Shown: positions 1-8,112 of the stretch, one piece after another
Layout of the letters: the number at the start of each line of letters is the position of its first letter
Numbering within the stretch: position 1 is the stretch's first letter
NCBI GenBank assembly: GCA_017428385.1
Contig: JAFRQX010000033.1
Span: forward strand, 124,001 to 188,000
DNA from: Clostridia bacterium
GTDB taxonomy: Bacteria > Bacillota > Clostridia > Christensenellales > Aristaeellaceae
Reading direction: 5' to 3'
Length of the DNA: 64,000 nucleotides
Made by a program: the position numbers and the translations under genes
The notes under the pieces: generated by a model
What the model was told of the DNA's origin: nothing
Database searches by the model: none
What the model saw: only the letters and a program-made list of their open reading frames with translations

Positions 1-490
1 AATGGTTGATGACCCGCTCAATATAGCAGGCAAGGCGAGCCCGGATCGTTTCCTTGTCCGCGATGGGTTTTGCCATGTTATAATCTTCATGGAAGAACCA
101 CTGGGTCATATAGGCGTCCCAGACCAATACATGCCCGCGGACCCGGATGCCGTTCTGCTGCGCCCAGGTAAGCATGGCGTCCGCCCGGGAGTAGCTCATA
201 CAGGGCATGCCGTCCTTGGCGGATTTCGAAGCGCCTTCGTCCAGCAGGGAATAGGCCTTGGTCTCGTTGCAGCATGTGACGGAATTGAAATGCCGGGCCA
301 GGAAATTCATGAAGGTCTGGTTCCTCATGTCGTCATAGCTGAAGGCACCGCCAAACTTAAAACCATAAGGTTCGGCCAGCTGCCACATTGGATCATAATC
401 TTCCGAAACCGTGCCGGCCTCTTCAGCCGGGACAGACAGGGGAATCAGGCAGAAAAGCAGAGACAGGAACAGGGCAAGAAAGCGTTTCAT
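1..490 (-). CDS. GH10 endo-1,4-beta-xylanase, N-terminal part (cut by window edge)
   Basis: The minus-strand reading frame starts with ATG at 490, seven bases after an AAAGGAG ribosome site, and is open to base 1. It opens with a signal peptide (MKRFLALFLSLLFCLIPLSVPA), so the product is secreted. The visible 163 residues match the start of the GH10 barrel: FNSVTCCNETK corresponds to the family FNSVTxENEMK strand, and IRVRGHVLVWDAYMTQWFF corresponds to the RGHxLVW...WFF segment that forms the substrate cleft. GH10 enzymes cleave internal beta-1,4 bonds of xylan. The two catalytic glutamates lie beyond the left edge and cannot be checked. The first motif is divergent (CCNET instead of ENEM). 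Confidence 0.82.
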   Translation of the reverse strand, partial: MKRFLALFLSLLFCLIPLSVPAEEAGTVSEDYDPMWQLAEPYGFKFGGAFSYDDMRNQTFMNFLARHFNSVTCCNETKAYSLLDEGASKSAKDGMPCMSYSRADAMLTWAQQNGIRVRGHVLVWDAYMTQWFFHEDYNMAKPIADKETIRARLACYIERVINH

Positions 491-562
491 AGGGAAAGTC
501 TCCTTTAGTGAAGAGTGAAGAGTGAAAAAGTGAAAAAGTGTCTGATATCAGCTATGCTGATA

Positions 563-2209
563 TCAGACCTCCTCCATGGTGCAGCCGCCGATGAATTCAC
601 GCAGCAGGGAGAGCGGCGGAATCTCGCTCAGCACTTCCTCATCCACATCCGGCAGGTAGTTCAGGGCTTTGATCAGCCGACGGGAGAGCAGGTAGTTCGG
701 GGAATCGGAAGGCACGTCCATGAGCAGCTTGAAGGCATACAGCTTCAGGATCGGCAGCTCATAATGGAGCGCGGTGTTGAACATGCTGTCCGCATTCTCC
801 TGATAGGTGAAAATGTATTTTTCCTCCGCACGACGAACCCGGGGCCAGAGCTCCAGGGTTGTTTCCGGCGGATAGCCGCGGAACTGATTGTCCCGGACGA
901 TCCGGCGCAGCAAACGGACGTCTGTGGTGCGGATCCGGTTGTGGTCGTCCAGGTTCAGGCAGGTCAGGGCGCTGGCGAAGACCCGGTATATCTCGTCTGC
1001 GGGGAGCATATCGCAAACCACCGGATTCAGGCCGTGAATGCCTTCCATGATGATGATTTCACCGGGCGCGAGAGCGGTGGGCGGCGTCAGGTAGTCCTTG
1101 ACGCCGGAAGCAAAGTCAAAGTTGGGCATGAAGACTTCCTCGCCGTTCAACAGGCCGGTCAGGGTATCGGAAAGGAGCTTCAGGTCCAGCGCGTCAATGG
1201 AGTCATAATCCTTGGTGCCGTCCAGCTGCAGGGGCATATCGTCCCGATTGACAAAGAAGTCATCCATGGAGATGCGGCGGCAGGAATGACCGTACATCTG
1301 CAGGTGCACACCGAGGCGTCCGGAGAAGGTGGTTTTGCCGCTGGAGGAAGGACCGGCGACCAGGACAATATGTTTGTTCTGCTCGTGAATTTTCCGGGCA
1401 ATATCGTTGATGGCGGATTCATGCAGCGCTTCGTTGACGCGGATGAAATTCCGCAGCTTTTTCTCCTCAATCATCCGGGAAAGGTCCGAGACGTTGGTGA
1501 CGCCCAGAATCTCGCACCATTCCGCACTCTGGCTGAAAACCTCCAGGTGCTTCGGACGGTAGACATAGGGCGCCGCGTGTTCAAAGTCTGAACCGGCGGG
1601 CAGCTGCAGTACGAAGCCGCCGCGAAGCTCGAACATGGTGAAGACCTTCACATAGCCGGTGGAAACGGTCATGGCGCCGTAGAAGTACTCCCACATGCCG
1701 TCGATGCAGTACATGTTGAAATAGGGGGCAGGACGATGCTTCAGCAGGGAAACCTTGTCATCCTGCTGCTCTTCTTCGAAGTACCTGATGGCGTCGTCCT
1801 TTGTCCACCGTTTCTTTTCAAAGACGAGGTCCAGGTCAGTCAGCCGGCGCATCTCATTTTCAATCCGGACAATATCCTGGCGGTGCAGATCCAAGCCGGG
1901 GAGGCGGACAAAAACGCCATAGCCGACGGAATACTCGATCCTTACCCGCTGATAGGGATAAAGGTGGCGGAGCGCCAGCAGCATCACAAAACGCAGGGAG
2001 CGCTCATAGATCCGGCGCCCTTCCTCGTTTTCCAGGGTCAGGGGGATCAGCGTACAGTCCTGGCGGAGCTCGTCATTCAGCTCGCAGACCACACCGCCGG
2101 ACTGGGCGGCAAGGGTTCCCACGGGGAACGCGTCCAGCGCTTTCAGGCACGCAGCGACTGTGGTGCCTTCCGGGAATTCTTTTTCTTTGTTCATGGAACG
2201 GATAATCAT
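563..2209 (-). CDS. Uridine-kinase-like nucleoside kinase with TGS/ThrRS-like N-terminal region
   Basis: This 548-residue cytoplasmic protein has a P-loop at about residues 290-300 (GPSSSGKTTFSGRL), followed by MDDFFVNR and the phosphoribulokinase/uridine kinase pattern IIMEGIHGLNP. The N-terminal 60 residues (start MIIRSMNKEKEFPEGTTVAACL) resemble the TGS module of threonyl-tRNA synthetase, and the middle region resembles its second N-terminal domain. This architecture is known in clostridial and Thermotoga nucleoside kinases. The role is probably phosphorylation of uridine, cytidine or a related nucleoside; the exact substrate is not visible. The start is set by AGGAGGG just upstream of ATG 2209. 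It lies convergent to no other gene and is probably monocistronic. Confidence 0.82.
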   Translation of the reverse strand: MIIRSMNKEKEFPEGTTVAACLKALDAFPVGTLAAQSGGVVCELNDELRQDCTLIPLTLENEEGRRIYERSLRFVMLLALRHLYPYQRVRIEYSVGYGVFVRLPGLDLHRQDIVRIENEMRRLTDLDLVFEKKRWTKDDAIRYFEEEQQDDKVSLLKHRPAPYFNMYCIDGMWEYFYGAMTVSTGYVKVFTMFELRGGFVLQLPAGSDFEHAAPYVYRPKHLEVFSQSAEWCEILGVTNVSDLSRMIEEKKLRNFIRVNEALHESAINDIARKIHEQNKHIVLVAGPSSSGKTTFSGRLGVHLQMYGHSCRRISMDDFFVNRDDMPLQLDGTKDYDSIDALDLKLLSDTLTGLLNGEEVFMPNFDFASGVKDYLTPPTALAPGEIIIMEGIHGLNPVVCDMLPADEIYRVFASALTCLNLDDHNRIRTTDVRLLRRIVRDNQFRGYPPETTLELWPRVRRAEEKYIFTYQENADSMFNTALHYELPILKLYAFKLLMDVPSDSPNYLLSRRLIKALNYLPDVDEEVLSEIPPLSLLREFIGGCTMEEV

Positions 2210-2305
2210 ATAGTAACCCTCCTATCAACAATTTGTCGGGTTTGCTTACATTATGATCTGTATCATCCTTATCATCGTTGACGGGTTGTATGCTTATAAA
2301 ACGGA

Positions 2306-3307
2306 TTAATCAAAGGGCATGCTGGACACTTCCGCATTCAGCAGTTCCTCATCCGGATCGGGCAGGGAGCCGTGCTCCGCCAGGTATTTTTCCAGACGCT
2401 GCTGCATCTGAAGCTGCTTGGTATGCACATATGCCACATTGGCATGGGTAGCCGGGGCGGTGGCACGGGTCATGATCTTTTTGCCATCGTCATCGATGCG
2501 GAAATGCAGGCGGATCAGGATCCGGCCATGGTTTTTACATTTGGCAATGGCAATGTACTTATCAGCACTCTGTTTAATATATTCGCCGTCGAGGGCCAGA
2601 ACCCTTCCGCAGCGCGGGCAGGTGGGATGAATCGCGGACTCGCTGGCCAGGGCTTCCCGGACGGAGTCAAAAATTTCACCCGGCGTCTTTTCCCGGACGG
2701 AGCGCCGGCCGTGGATCAGTTCCCTGGGTTCGCGGGCATAATTCAGCACAGCGGAGGGATCGGGCAGGGTACGGAATACCAGCGCTGTATACCAGGCGTC
2801 ATTCAGCGCGTTATGGAAAGCCATGTTTTCATCCGGTTCGATATTCATCAGCTCCATGGCGGCTTTCAGGCCGGCACGGTCCTTCAGCTTATGCTCCTGG
2901 CTGAAGAGCTGCTGGATGTCGCACAGGGGCGGCAGCGGAATATCCTCGCAGTGGAAGAAATGAATGTTCTGATACAGGACGCTGACGTCGTCAATGCCCC
3001 AGGTGAGCAGGGTGTAGTCCTCACCGCACCAGGAGGTGAACTGCTCCAGCGCTTCCCGGAAAGCGGGCGCTCCCGCCAGGGTTTCTGAATCCAAACCGGT
3101 CATCCGGCGGATTCGGGGATGGATCCGGAGGTAATGAGTCGGCGCGATCGGGATGGAAATGGAGTCAGCGGGATTCAGGTCGGCGTCCAGTTTTACGGCG
3201 CCGATCTGGATCATCTCGAAAATCAGCTTGTCACCGACCTCACGGTAGGTGCGGCTCTGATAGGAGATGGGCTGGTTCCATTCAAGGTCAAGGATGATGT
3301 AGGTCAT
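2306..3307 (-). CDS. DEDD-family 3'-5' exonuclease (KapD/DnaQ-like) with C-terminal zinc-finger-like region
   Basis: The N-terminus reads MTYIILDLEWNQ, which is the ExoI motif (Asp and Glu metal ligands) of DnaQ-like exonucleases. The ExoIII motif is HNALNDAWYTA at about residue 165, with His and Asp in the DEDDh arrangement. The family removes nucleotides from RNA or DNA 3' ends; KapD-like members are often annotated as inhibitors of the KinA pathway. The C-terminal third carries CPRCGRVL and a CKNHG segment that could bind zinc, which is not part of the minimal exonuclease fold. There is no strong ribosome site before ATG 3307, so the start is less certain than the fold. Confidence 0.75.
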   Translation of the reverse strand: MTYIILDLEWNQPISYQSRTYREVGDKLIFEMIQIGAVKLDADLNPADSISIPIAPTHYLRIHPRIRRMTGLDSETLAGAPAFREALEQFTSWCGEDYTLLTWGIDDVSVLYQNIHFFHCEDIPLPPLCDIQQLFSQEHKLKDRAGLKAAMELMNIEPDENMAFHNALNDAWYTALVFRTLPDPSAVLNYAREPRELIHGRRSVREKTPGEIFDSVREALASESAIHPTCPRCGRVLALDGEYIKQSADKYIAIAKCKNHGRILIRLHFRIDDDGKKIMTRATAPATHANVAYVHTKQLQMQQRLEKYLAEHGSLPDPDEELLNAEVSSMPFD

Positions 3308-3323
3308 ACGGTTTAAAACCCCA

Positions 3324-3346
3324 ATTCACAATGCATAATGCATAAT
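3324..3346. repeat. Heptanucleotide tandem repeat (ATTCACA, ATGCATA x2)
   Basis: Three consecutive 7-base units (ATTCACA 3324-3330, ATGCATA 3331-3337, ATGCATA 3338-3344) follow the exonuclease start region. The same unit recurs in tandem at 37200-37227 and 40791-40818. The remaining gap to 3480 holds nothing I recognise. Confidence 0.6.
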
Positions 3347-3480
3347 CAGATAGTGTTTATTCGTTTGCTTCGATTGATGCGGCGCTGTTTCCCGCAAGCG
3401 CGCCACTGCTCCGCAATCTCAATCGTCGCAGTGAACCTTGCGAGGGCGCTTCGGTTCTCTGCTCGTTTCGATTGACTCGT

Positions 3481-4773
3481 TCAGGTCGCTTTTGACTGCG
3501 TCAAATGACACACAGGGTCACCGCTTCCTTCGCTCCCCAAGCTGATTGCCTGTCCTGCAGACGCTCCTGCGAGAGCGCCTGTACTCCAGGCAATCTGTAA
3601 GTTAAATCCTCCTGTATGGGCGTCGACGTCGATCATTTCGCCGGCGAAATACAGGTTGGGGATCAGCTTGCTGCGCATGGTGCCGGGTTCGATTTCCTTT
3701 ACACTCACACCCCCGCGGGTGACGATGGCTTCGGCAATGGGCCGGGGAGCCTTGAAGGTCAGCGGCAGGGCTTTGAGCATGGTGAGCAGGGTCTCCCGTT
3801 GGGCTGCGGTGATCTGGTTGCAGGGCAGGACCGGGGAAATGCCGCAGAGCCTGGGGAAGATTTCCGCAAGACTGGCAGGCAGCAAGCCCGGCAGGACGCT
3901 TTTCAGCTGCTTTTTACCGGCTTCAGAGAAGTCCCGGCGGAGACGGGCGTCCAGCTGCTCACGGGTGAGTCCCGGCTTCAGGTCGATGATCAGGCGGGCA
4001 CCCTTGGCAGGATCCGGCAGGTGGCAGCTGGCTTCCAGCGCCAGGGGGCCGGAGATTCCGAAGTGGGTGAAAAGCATTTCCCCCAGTTCGGCATAAAGCG
4101 TTTTTTTGCCGGATAACAGATTCAGCGTTACGTTGCGGAGGCTGAGCCCCTGGAGTTCCTTCGGCCAGGCTTCTTCTGTCTCCAGACCGACAAGAACAGG
4201 GGAGGAGGGAACCACGGTGTGCCCCAGTGCCCCGGCAAAGCGGAATCCGTCACCGGTGGAACCGGTGGAGGGATAGCTCAGACCGCCGCAGGCCAGAATG
4301 ACCGCGTCGGCAGGAATGAAAGTATCGTCCGCCAGTTCTGCACCTGAAATCCGGCCTTGTTCCGTTTTCAGGCTGCGGACATCGGCATTCAGGCGGATCC
4401 GGACATTCAGCTTCCGCAGCAGGCCGGCCAGGGCTTTTGTGACGTCACTGGCTTTTTCGGAAGCGGGGAAGACCCGCTTTCCGCGCTGCACGGTAACAGG
4501 GCAGCCGTTCTCTTCCATCAGGGACATCATATCCCGGGACGAAAAAAAACTCAGCGCGCTGTAAAGAAACCGCGGATTGCGGGACACCTGGGACAGAAAC
4601 TCGTCCAGGTCGCAGTCGTTGGTCAGGTTGCAGCGGCCTTTGCCGGTGATATAGACTTTCTTTCCGAGCTTTTCGTTTTTTTCAAGCAGGGTCACATTTG
4701 CCCCTGCCCTGGCGGCAAACACAGCAGCCATCATGCCGGCTGCGCCGCCACCGATGACCAGTATTTCAGCCAT
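3481..4773 (-). CDS. BaiN/YhiN (HI0933) family NAD(P)/FAD-dependent oxidoreductase
   Basis: The 430-residue protein begins with the dinucleotide-binding signature VIGGGAAGMMAA and LLEKNEKLGKKVYITGKGRCN, the hallmark of the HI0933/YhiN family, and ends with the FAD-contact segment NLYFAGEMIDVDAHTGGFNLQIAWSTG. Length and motif order are typical. Some family members (BaiN) were linked to bile acid ring reduction, but most are uncharacterised flavoproteins and no bile acid genes lie nearby, so substrate cannot be assigned. ATG 4773 is preceded by GGAGGGAGAA. The gene is transcribed away from the amino acid importer that starts at 4972. Confidence 0.85.
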   Translation of the reverse strand: MAEILVIGGGAAGMMAAVFAARAGANVTLLEKNEKLGKKVYITGKGRCNLTNDCDLDEFLSQVSRNPRFLYSALSFFSSRDMMSLMEENGCPVTVQRGKRVFPASEKASDVTKALAGLLRKLNVRIRLNADVRSLKTEQGRISGAELADDTFIPADAVILACGGLSYPSTGSTGDGFRFAGALGHTVVPSSPVLVGLETEEAWPKELQGLSLRNVTLNLLSGKKTLYAELGEMLFTHFGISGPLALEASCHLPDPAKGARLIIDLKPGLTREQLDARLRRDFSEAGKKQLKSVLPGLLPASLAEIFPRLCGISPVLPCNQITAAQRETLLTMLKALPLTFKAPRPIAEAIVTRGGVSVKEIEPGTMRSKLIPNLYFAGEMIDVDAHTGGFNLQIAWSTGALAGASAGQAISLGSEGSGDPVCHLTQSKAT

Positions 4774-4885
4774 GGAAATTCTCCCTCCGAATCAGTACGG
4801 CGAAAACGGCGGAAAACCTTTCCGCTGCTCCTGTGAAAGTATACGGGAAAAGCGGAAAATATGCAAGAAAACCGGGAAAAAGAGC

Positions 4886-4914
4886 TTGACTTTAGCTCGA
4901 TAAAGTGATAATGT
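4886..4914 (+). promoter_or_regulatory. Sigma-A promoter for the 4972-8061 importer operon
   Basis: TTGACT at 4886-4891 and TAATGT at 4909-4914 are separated by exactly 17 bases. The start codon of the binding protein lies 57 bases downstream. Confidence 0.7.
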
Positions 4915-4971
4915 ACTGATGTGATCCGGAAAACGGATCCTTATCCAATGATTCTGAGGAGGAAAAAACCT

Positions 4972-5772
4972 ATGAAGAAACTGCTTGCTCTTGCCCTGGC
5001 CCTGTGTCTGGTTCTCGGCACTTCCGCTGCGATGGCTGATACGTTCAGACAGGGAATTGACCCGGAATATCCGCCATTCAGCTATCGGGACGACAATGGC
5101 GAATTTGCCGGTTTTGATGTGGATGTCTGCAAAGCTGTCTGTGAAAAGCTGGGCTGGGAGTACGAAGCATTTCCGGTTAACTGGGATACCAAAGAACAGT
5201 CCCTGAATGCCAACGAGCATGACTGCGTCTGGTCCGGTATGACGATCAAGCAGTCCATGATCGACGCTGGTTTTGTTATTTCCGCGCCGTATTATGAGAA
5301 CAAGCAGGTAATCCTGACCAAGGAAGCCAACGGCATCACTTCCAGCGCCGATCTGGCCGGCAAGCGGGTTGCGGTTATGCTGGGAACCTCCGGTGAAGAT
5401 ATGCTCGGAACACCTCAGGCTGAAGGCGGCCAGCTTGAACTCGCCGAAACCTTTGAAGGCGGAGCTCCTGTAACGATGGAATCTTTCCTGAACTGTGCCA
5501 CCGAACTGGACGCAAACGGCGTCGACGCTGTGATTGTTGACCTGCCCGTTGCGATCAACCTGAAGAGCAGATACGCAGATTTCATCGTGCTGGACGAGGT
5601 GCTGGGAAATGAACAGTACGGTATCCTCTTCCGCGCCGGTGATGAAGAACTCTGCAAGCAGGTGGAAGCTGCCGTGGCAGAACTGGTCGCGGAAGGCACC
5701 TATGCTGAACTGCTGGCCAAGTATGAAGACCTGGATCCGCTGAACTTTATCCTGCTCAATGCGGCTGAATAA
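4972..5772 (+). CDS. Polar amino acid ABC transporter substrate-binding protein (SBP_bac_3)
   Basis: The protein has 266 residues, starting at MKKLLALALALCLVLG after AGGAGGAAAA. An A-x-A cleavage site (SAAMA/DT) follows the hydrophobic core; there is no lipobox cysteine. The mature sequence shows the family 3 fold: an opening EYPPFSYRDDNGEFAGFDVDV, the WDxxxxSLNANEHD region and GKRVAVMLGTSGEDM in the second lobe. It binds an amino acid outside the membrane and delivers it to the permease at 5853. Ligand type is not decided by sequence; the family covers glutamine, arginine, histidine, cystine and others. It is the first gene of an operon ending with a racemase. Confidence 0.88.
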   Translation: MKKLLALALALCLVLGTSAAMADTFRQGIDPEYPPFSYRDDNGEFAGFDVDVCKAVCEKLGWEYEAFPVNWDTKEQSLNANEHDCVWSGMTIKQSMIDAGFVISAPYYENKQVILTKEANGITSSADLAGKRVAVMLGTSGEDMLGTPQAEGGQLELAETFEGGAPVTMESFLNCATELDANGVDAVIVDLPVAINLKSRYADFIVLDEVLGNEQYGILFRAGDEELCKQVEAAVAELVAEGTYAELLAKYEDLDPLNFILLNAAE

Positions 5773-5800
5773 TCATGGCTGATTCTGAATGATCCTTTCA

Positions 5801-5827
5801 GCAGGGGCCCTCTTTCCGGGTCCCTGC
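5801..5827 (+). terminator. Intra-operon hairpin after the binding-protein gene
   Basis: A 10-bp stem (GCAGGGGCCC 5801-5810 with GGGTCCCTGC 5818-5827, one G.T pair) has no T-run after it. It probably stabilises or attenuates the message between the binding protein and the permease rather than ending transcription fully. Confidence 0.55.
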
Positions 5828-5852
5828 GATTTCAGTATTAAAGGAGTTTTTT

Positions 5853-6500
5853 ATGTCCATCCTGACAATGATCACCAAGATGGGAGAAGGTCTCGGCAGA
5901 ACCTGCGCGATCTTCTTCCTGACACTGCTGTTCGCTCTGCCGCTGGGCCTGATCGTTTCCCTGCTGCGGATGAGCAAGAACAAGGTGATTTCCGCCATCA
6001 TGAAGGTATATATCTCCATCCTGCGGGGGACGCCGCTGATGCTGCAGCTGCTGGCTGTGACTTACGGACCGTATTATCTTTTTGGCATGAACGTTTCCCG
6101 TGAAAAGCTGATCCCGGTGGTGATCGCATTCTCCCTGAATTACGCGGCATACTTCGCGGAAATCTACCGCGGCGGCATTGAATCCATGAGCCAGGGACAG
6201 TATGAGGCAGCGGAAGTGCTTGGATACACGAAGTTCCAGTGCTTTATGCGGATTATCCTGCCGCAGGTGATCAAGCGGATCCTGCCTTCGGTCACCAATG
6301 AGATTGTGACCCTGGTGAAGGATACCTCCATGGCCTTTACCGTGGCCTATCAGGAAATGTTCACCATCGGCAAGCAGATCGCGAATTCCCAGACCAGTTT
6401 CATGCCCTTTGTAATCGCCGGCGTATTCTATTTCCTGTTCAATGCGATTGTGGGCTGGGTTATGGGACGGTTTGAGAAAAAACTGAGTTATTACAGGTGA
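5853..6500 (+). CDS. Amino acid ABC transporter permease (HisM/GlnP type)
   Basis: This 215-residue integral membrane protein has about five membrane segments and the cytoplasmic EAA loop (QYEAAEVLGYTKFQCFMRIILPQ) that docks with the ATPase. ILRGTPLMLQLLAVTYG is a signature of the polar amino acid permease family. It follows AAAGGAG and starts 80 bases after the binding-protein gene, beyond the hairpin. Its stop overlaps the start region of the ATPase, which suggests translational coupling. It probably works as a homodimer. Confidence 0.88.
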   Translation: MSILTMITKMGEGLGRTCAIFFLTLLFALPLGLIVSLLRMSKNKVISAIMKVYISILRGTPLMLQLLAVTYGPYYLFGMNVSREKLIPVVIAFSLNYAAYFAEIYRGGIESMSQGQYEAAEVLGYTKFQCFMRIILPQVIKRILPSVTNEIVTLVKDTSMAFTVAYQEMFTIGKQIANSQTSFMPFVIAGVFYFLFNAIVGWVMGRFEKKLSYYR

Positions 6501-6505
6501 TGACG

Positions 6506-7270
6506 ATGAGCAAGCTTCTTGAAATTAATCACTGCAGGAAACAGTTCGGCAGCACAGAGGTGCTGACGGACCTGAGCATTTCAGTGGAAGAGGGACAGGT
6601 GCTGTCCATTATCGGCCCCAGCGGCAGCGGAAAATCCACGCTGCTGCGTTGTGCCACGCTGCTGGAGACCATGGATGGCGGCGACCTGATCTACCTGGGC
6701 AACTATGCTGCCCGGGACGTAAACGGAAAAGCCGTTTACGCGACGCAGCCGGAACTGCAGAAGATCCGGGGAATGTTCGGCCTGGTGTTCCAGAACTTCA
6801 ATCTTTTCCCGCACTATTCCGTGCTGAAAAACGTCATGGAAGCACCGATGCTGGTGCAGAAGCGGCAGGAGAAGGAAGTCCGGGAAGAAGCCCTGGCCCT
6901 GCTGGAGCAGATGGGCCTTTCGGACAAGGCGGACGCCTATCCCTATCAGCTGTCCGGCGGACAGCAGCAGCGGGTTTCCATTGCCCGGGCGCTGGCGATG
7001 AATCCGAAGATCCTGTTCTTTGACGAGCCGACTTCAGCCCTGGATCCGGAACTGACGGGAGAAATCCTGAAGGTTATCCGGAAACTGGCGGAGAAGAAAA
7101 TGACCATGGTCATCGTGACCCATGAAATGAGCTTTGCCCGGGACGTTTCCGACTGGGTGGTGTTCATGAACGGCGGCGTGATTGTGGAACAGGGAGATCC
7201 GCGGGAAGTGATTGACAATCCGACCCAGGAGCGGACCATCCAGTTCCTGAGGAGACTGCAGGAGAAATGA
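6506..7270 (+). CDS. Amino acid ABC transporter ATP-binding protein
   Basis: The protein carries Walker A (GPSGSGKST), Q-loop (FQNFNLFPH), the ABC signature LSGGQQQRVSIARAL, Walker [15 protein letters not shown] and the switch histidine in VTHEMSFA, so it is a complete HisP/GlnQ-type ATPase. I chose ATG 6506 because AGGTGA lies at a proper distance; GTG 6497 and ATG 6500 in the same frame have no ribosome site. It hydrolyses ATP on the cytoplasmic face to drive the 5853 permease. Its stop overlaps the next gene in an ATGA arrangement. Confidence 0.88.
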   Translation: MSKLLEINHCRKQFGSTEVLTDLSISVEEGQVLSIIGPSGSGKSTLLRCATLLETMDGGDLIYLGNYAARDVNGKAVYATQPELQKIRGMFGLVFQNFNLFPHYSVLKNVMEAPMLVQKRQEKEVREEALALLEQMGLSDKADAYPYQLSGGQQQRVSIARALAMNPKILFFDEPTSALDPELTGEILKVIRKLAEKKMTMVIVTHEMSFARDVSDWVVFMNGGVIVEQGDPREVIDNPTQERTIQFLRRLQEK

Positions 7271-8061
7271 AAACATACCGGTATGTAAAACTGGATCCGA
7301 CAGGCAATATCACCTGCCTGGTACTGGATCCGGCGGATTCCGGGGACGAAAAAAAACTGACCCGGGAACTGCTGAAGGAATGCGAACAGGTGGCTTACCT
7401 GGAGAAGCCTTCGCTTCCCGGCACCGTGGCGGCCATCCGCCTGATGGGCGGCGAGTTCTGCGGCAACGCGGCCATGGCGGCAGGAGCCTGGCTGGTCCGG
7501 GATGAACTGGCGGCGGGAAACGAAATGTCCTTCCTGATGCAGGTATCCGGAGCGGCCGAGCCGGTAAACTGCCGGATCAGCCGGAAGGGTGAGGGTTTTG
7601 AAGGCACGGTGGAAATGCCTCCGGTGAGGGAAATCCGGGAAGAAAACATTGCGGGCACAGCCTTCACGCTGGTCCGGATGGACGGCATCGTTCACCTGAT
7701 CTATGAGGGAGGCCCCCTGAAGAAAGAAGACGCGGAGAAGCTGCTCAAAGAGGCGGCATCCGCACTTTCAGACGACGCTGTCGGCCTTCTGCAATGGAAC
7801 CGGGATACACAGTATATGCGTCCGCTGGTGTACGTCCGGGGCAGCGGAAGCATGGTCTGGGAAAACGGCTGCGGCAGCGGCAGCGCAGCTGTCGGCGCGG
7901 CGGAAGCATTGCGGACAGGAAACGGATTACAGATTACGCAGGTGAAGCAGCCGGGCGGCGTGATCGGCGTCAGCGCGGAGGCGGAGGACGGACGGATCCT
8001 CTCTGTACAGATCACCGGACAGGTCAGACTGAATACAGAAACAGTCATTGAGATCCCGTAA
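7267..8061 (+). CDS. DapF-fold amino acid racemase, histidine-racemase/CntK-like
   Basis: The 264-residue protein has the two halves of the diaminopimelate epimerase fold, each with a catalytic cysteine: MGGEFCGNAAMA (Cys65) and WENGCGSGSAAVG (Cys202). The arginine that follows CGNG in true DapF is absent, and the GGEFCGN form is the one I associate with metal-independent histidine racemases such as CntK. Two-cysteine racemases invert the alpha carbon by proton exchange without a cofactor. The ATG overlaps the ATPase stop by four bases, so the enzyme is tied to the importer and probably acts on the imported amino acid or on an intermediate made from it. PhzF-like isomerases are the other possibility but lack this cysteine pair. 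Confidence 0.72.
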   Translation: MKTYRYVKLDPTGNITCLVLDPADSGDEKKLTRELLKECEQVAYLEKPSLPGTVAAIRLMGGEFCGNAAMAAGAWLVRDELAAGNEMSFLMQVSGAAEPVNCRISRKGEGFEGTVEMPPVREIREENIAGTAFTLVRMDGIVHLIYEGGPLKKEDAEKLLKEAASALSDDAVGLLQWNRDTQYMRPLVYVRGSGSMVWENGCGSGSAAVGAAEALRTGNGLQITQVKQPGGVIGVSAEAEDGRILSVQITGQVRLNTETVIEIP

Positions 8062-8077
8062 GGGATTGTGTTATACT
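8048..8077 (+). promoter_or_regulatory. Putative promoter for the AraC-type regulator gene
   Basis: TTGAGA at 8048-8053 and TATACT at 8072-8077 are 18 bases apart, overlapping the end of the racemase gene and 36 bases ahead of ATG 8113. Confidence 0.5.
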
Positions 8078-8112
8078 CTTCTCATCACAAAAAAAGACAG
8101 AAGGTTCAGCCC

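Noticed and set aside
515..1591. Plus-strand frame opposite the nucleoside kinase
   Set aside because: No ribosome site or domain features; the minus-strand kinase accounts for the sequence.
7267..8061. True diaminopimelate epimerase (dapF)
   Set aside because: The residues after the first catalytic cysteine (CGNAAMA) lack the DapF CGNGxR pattern, and no lysine-pathway genes are adjacent.
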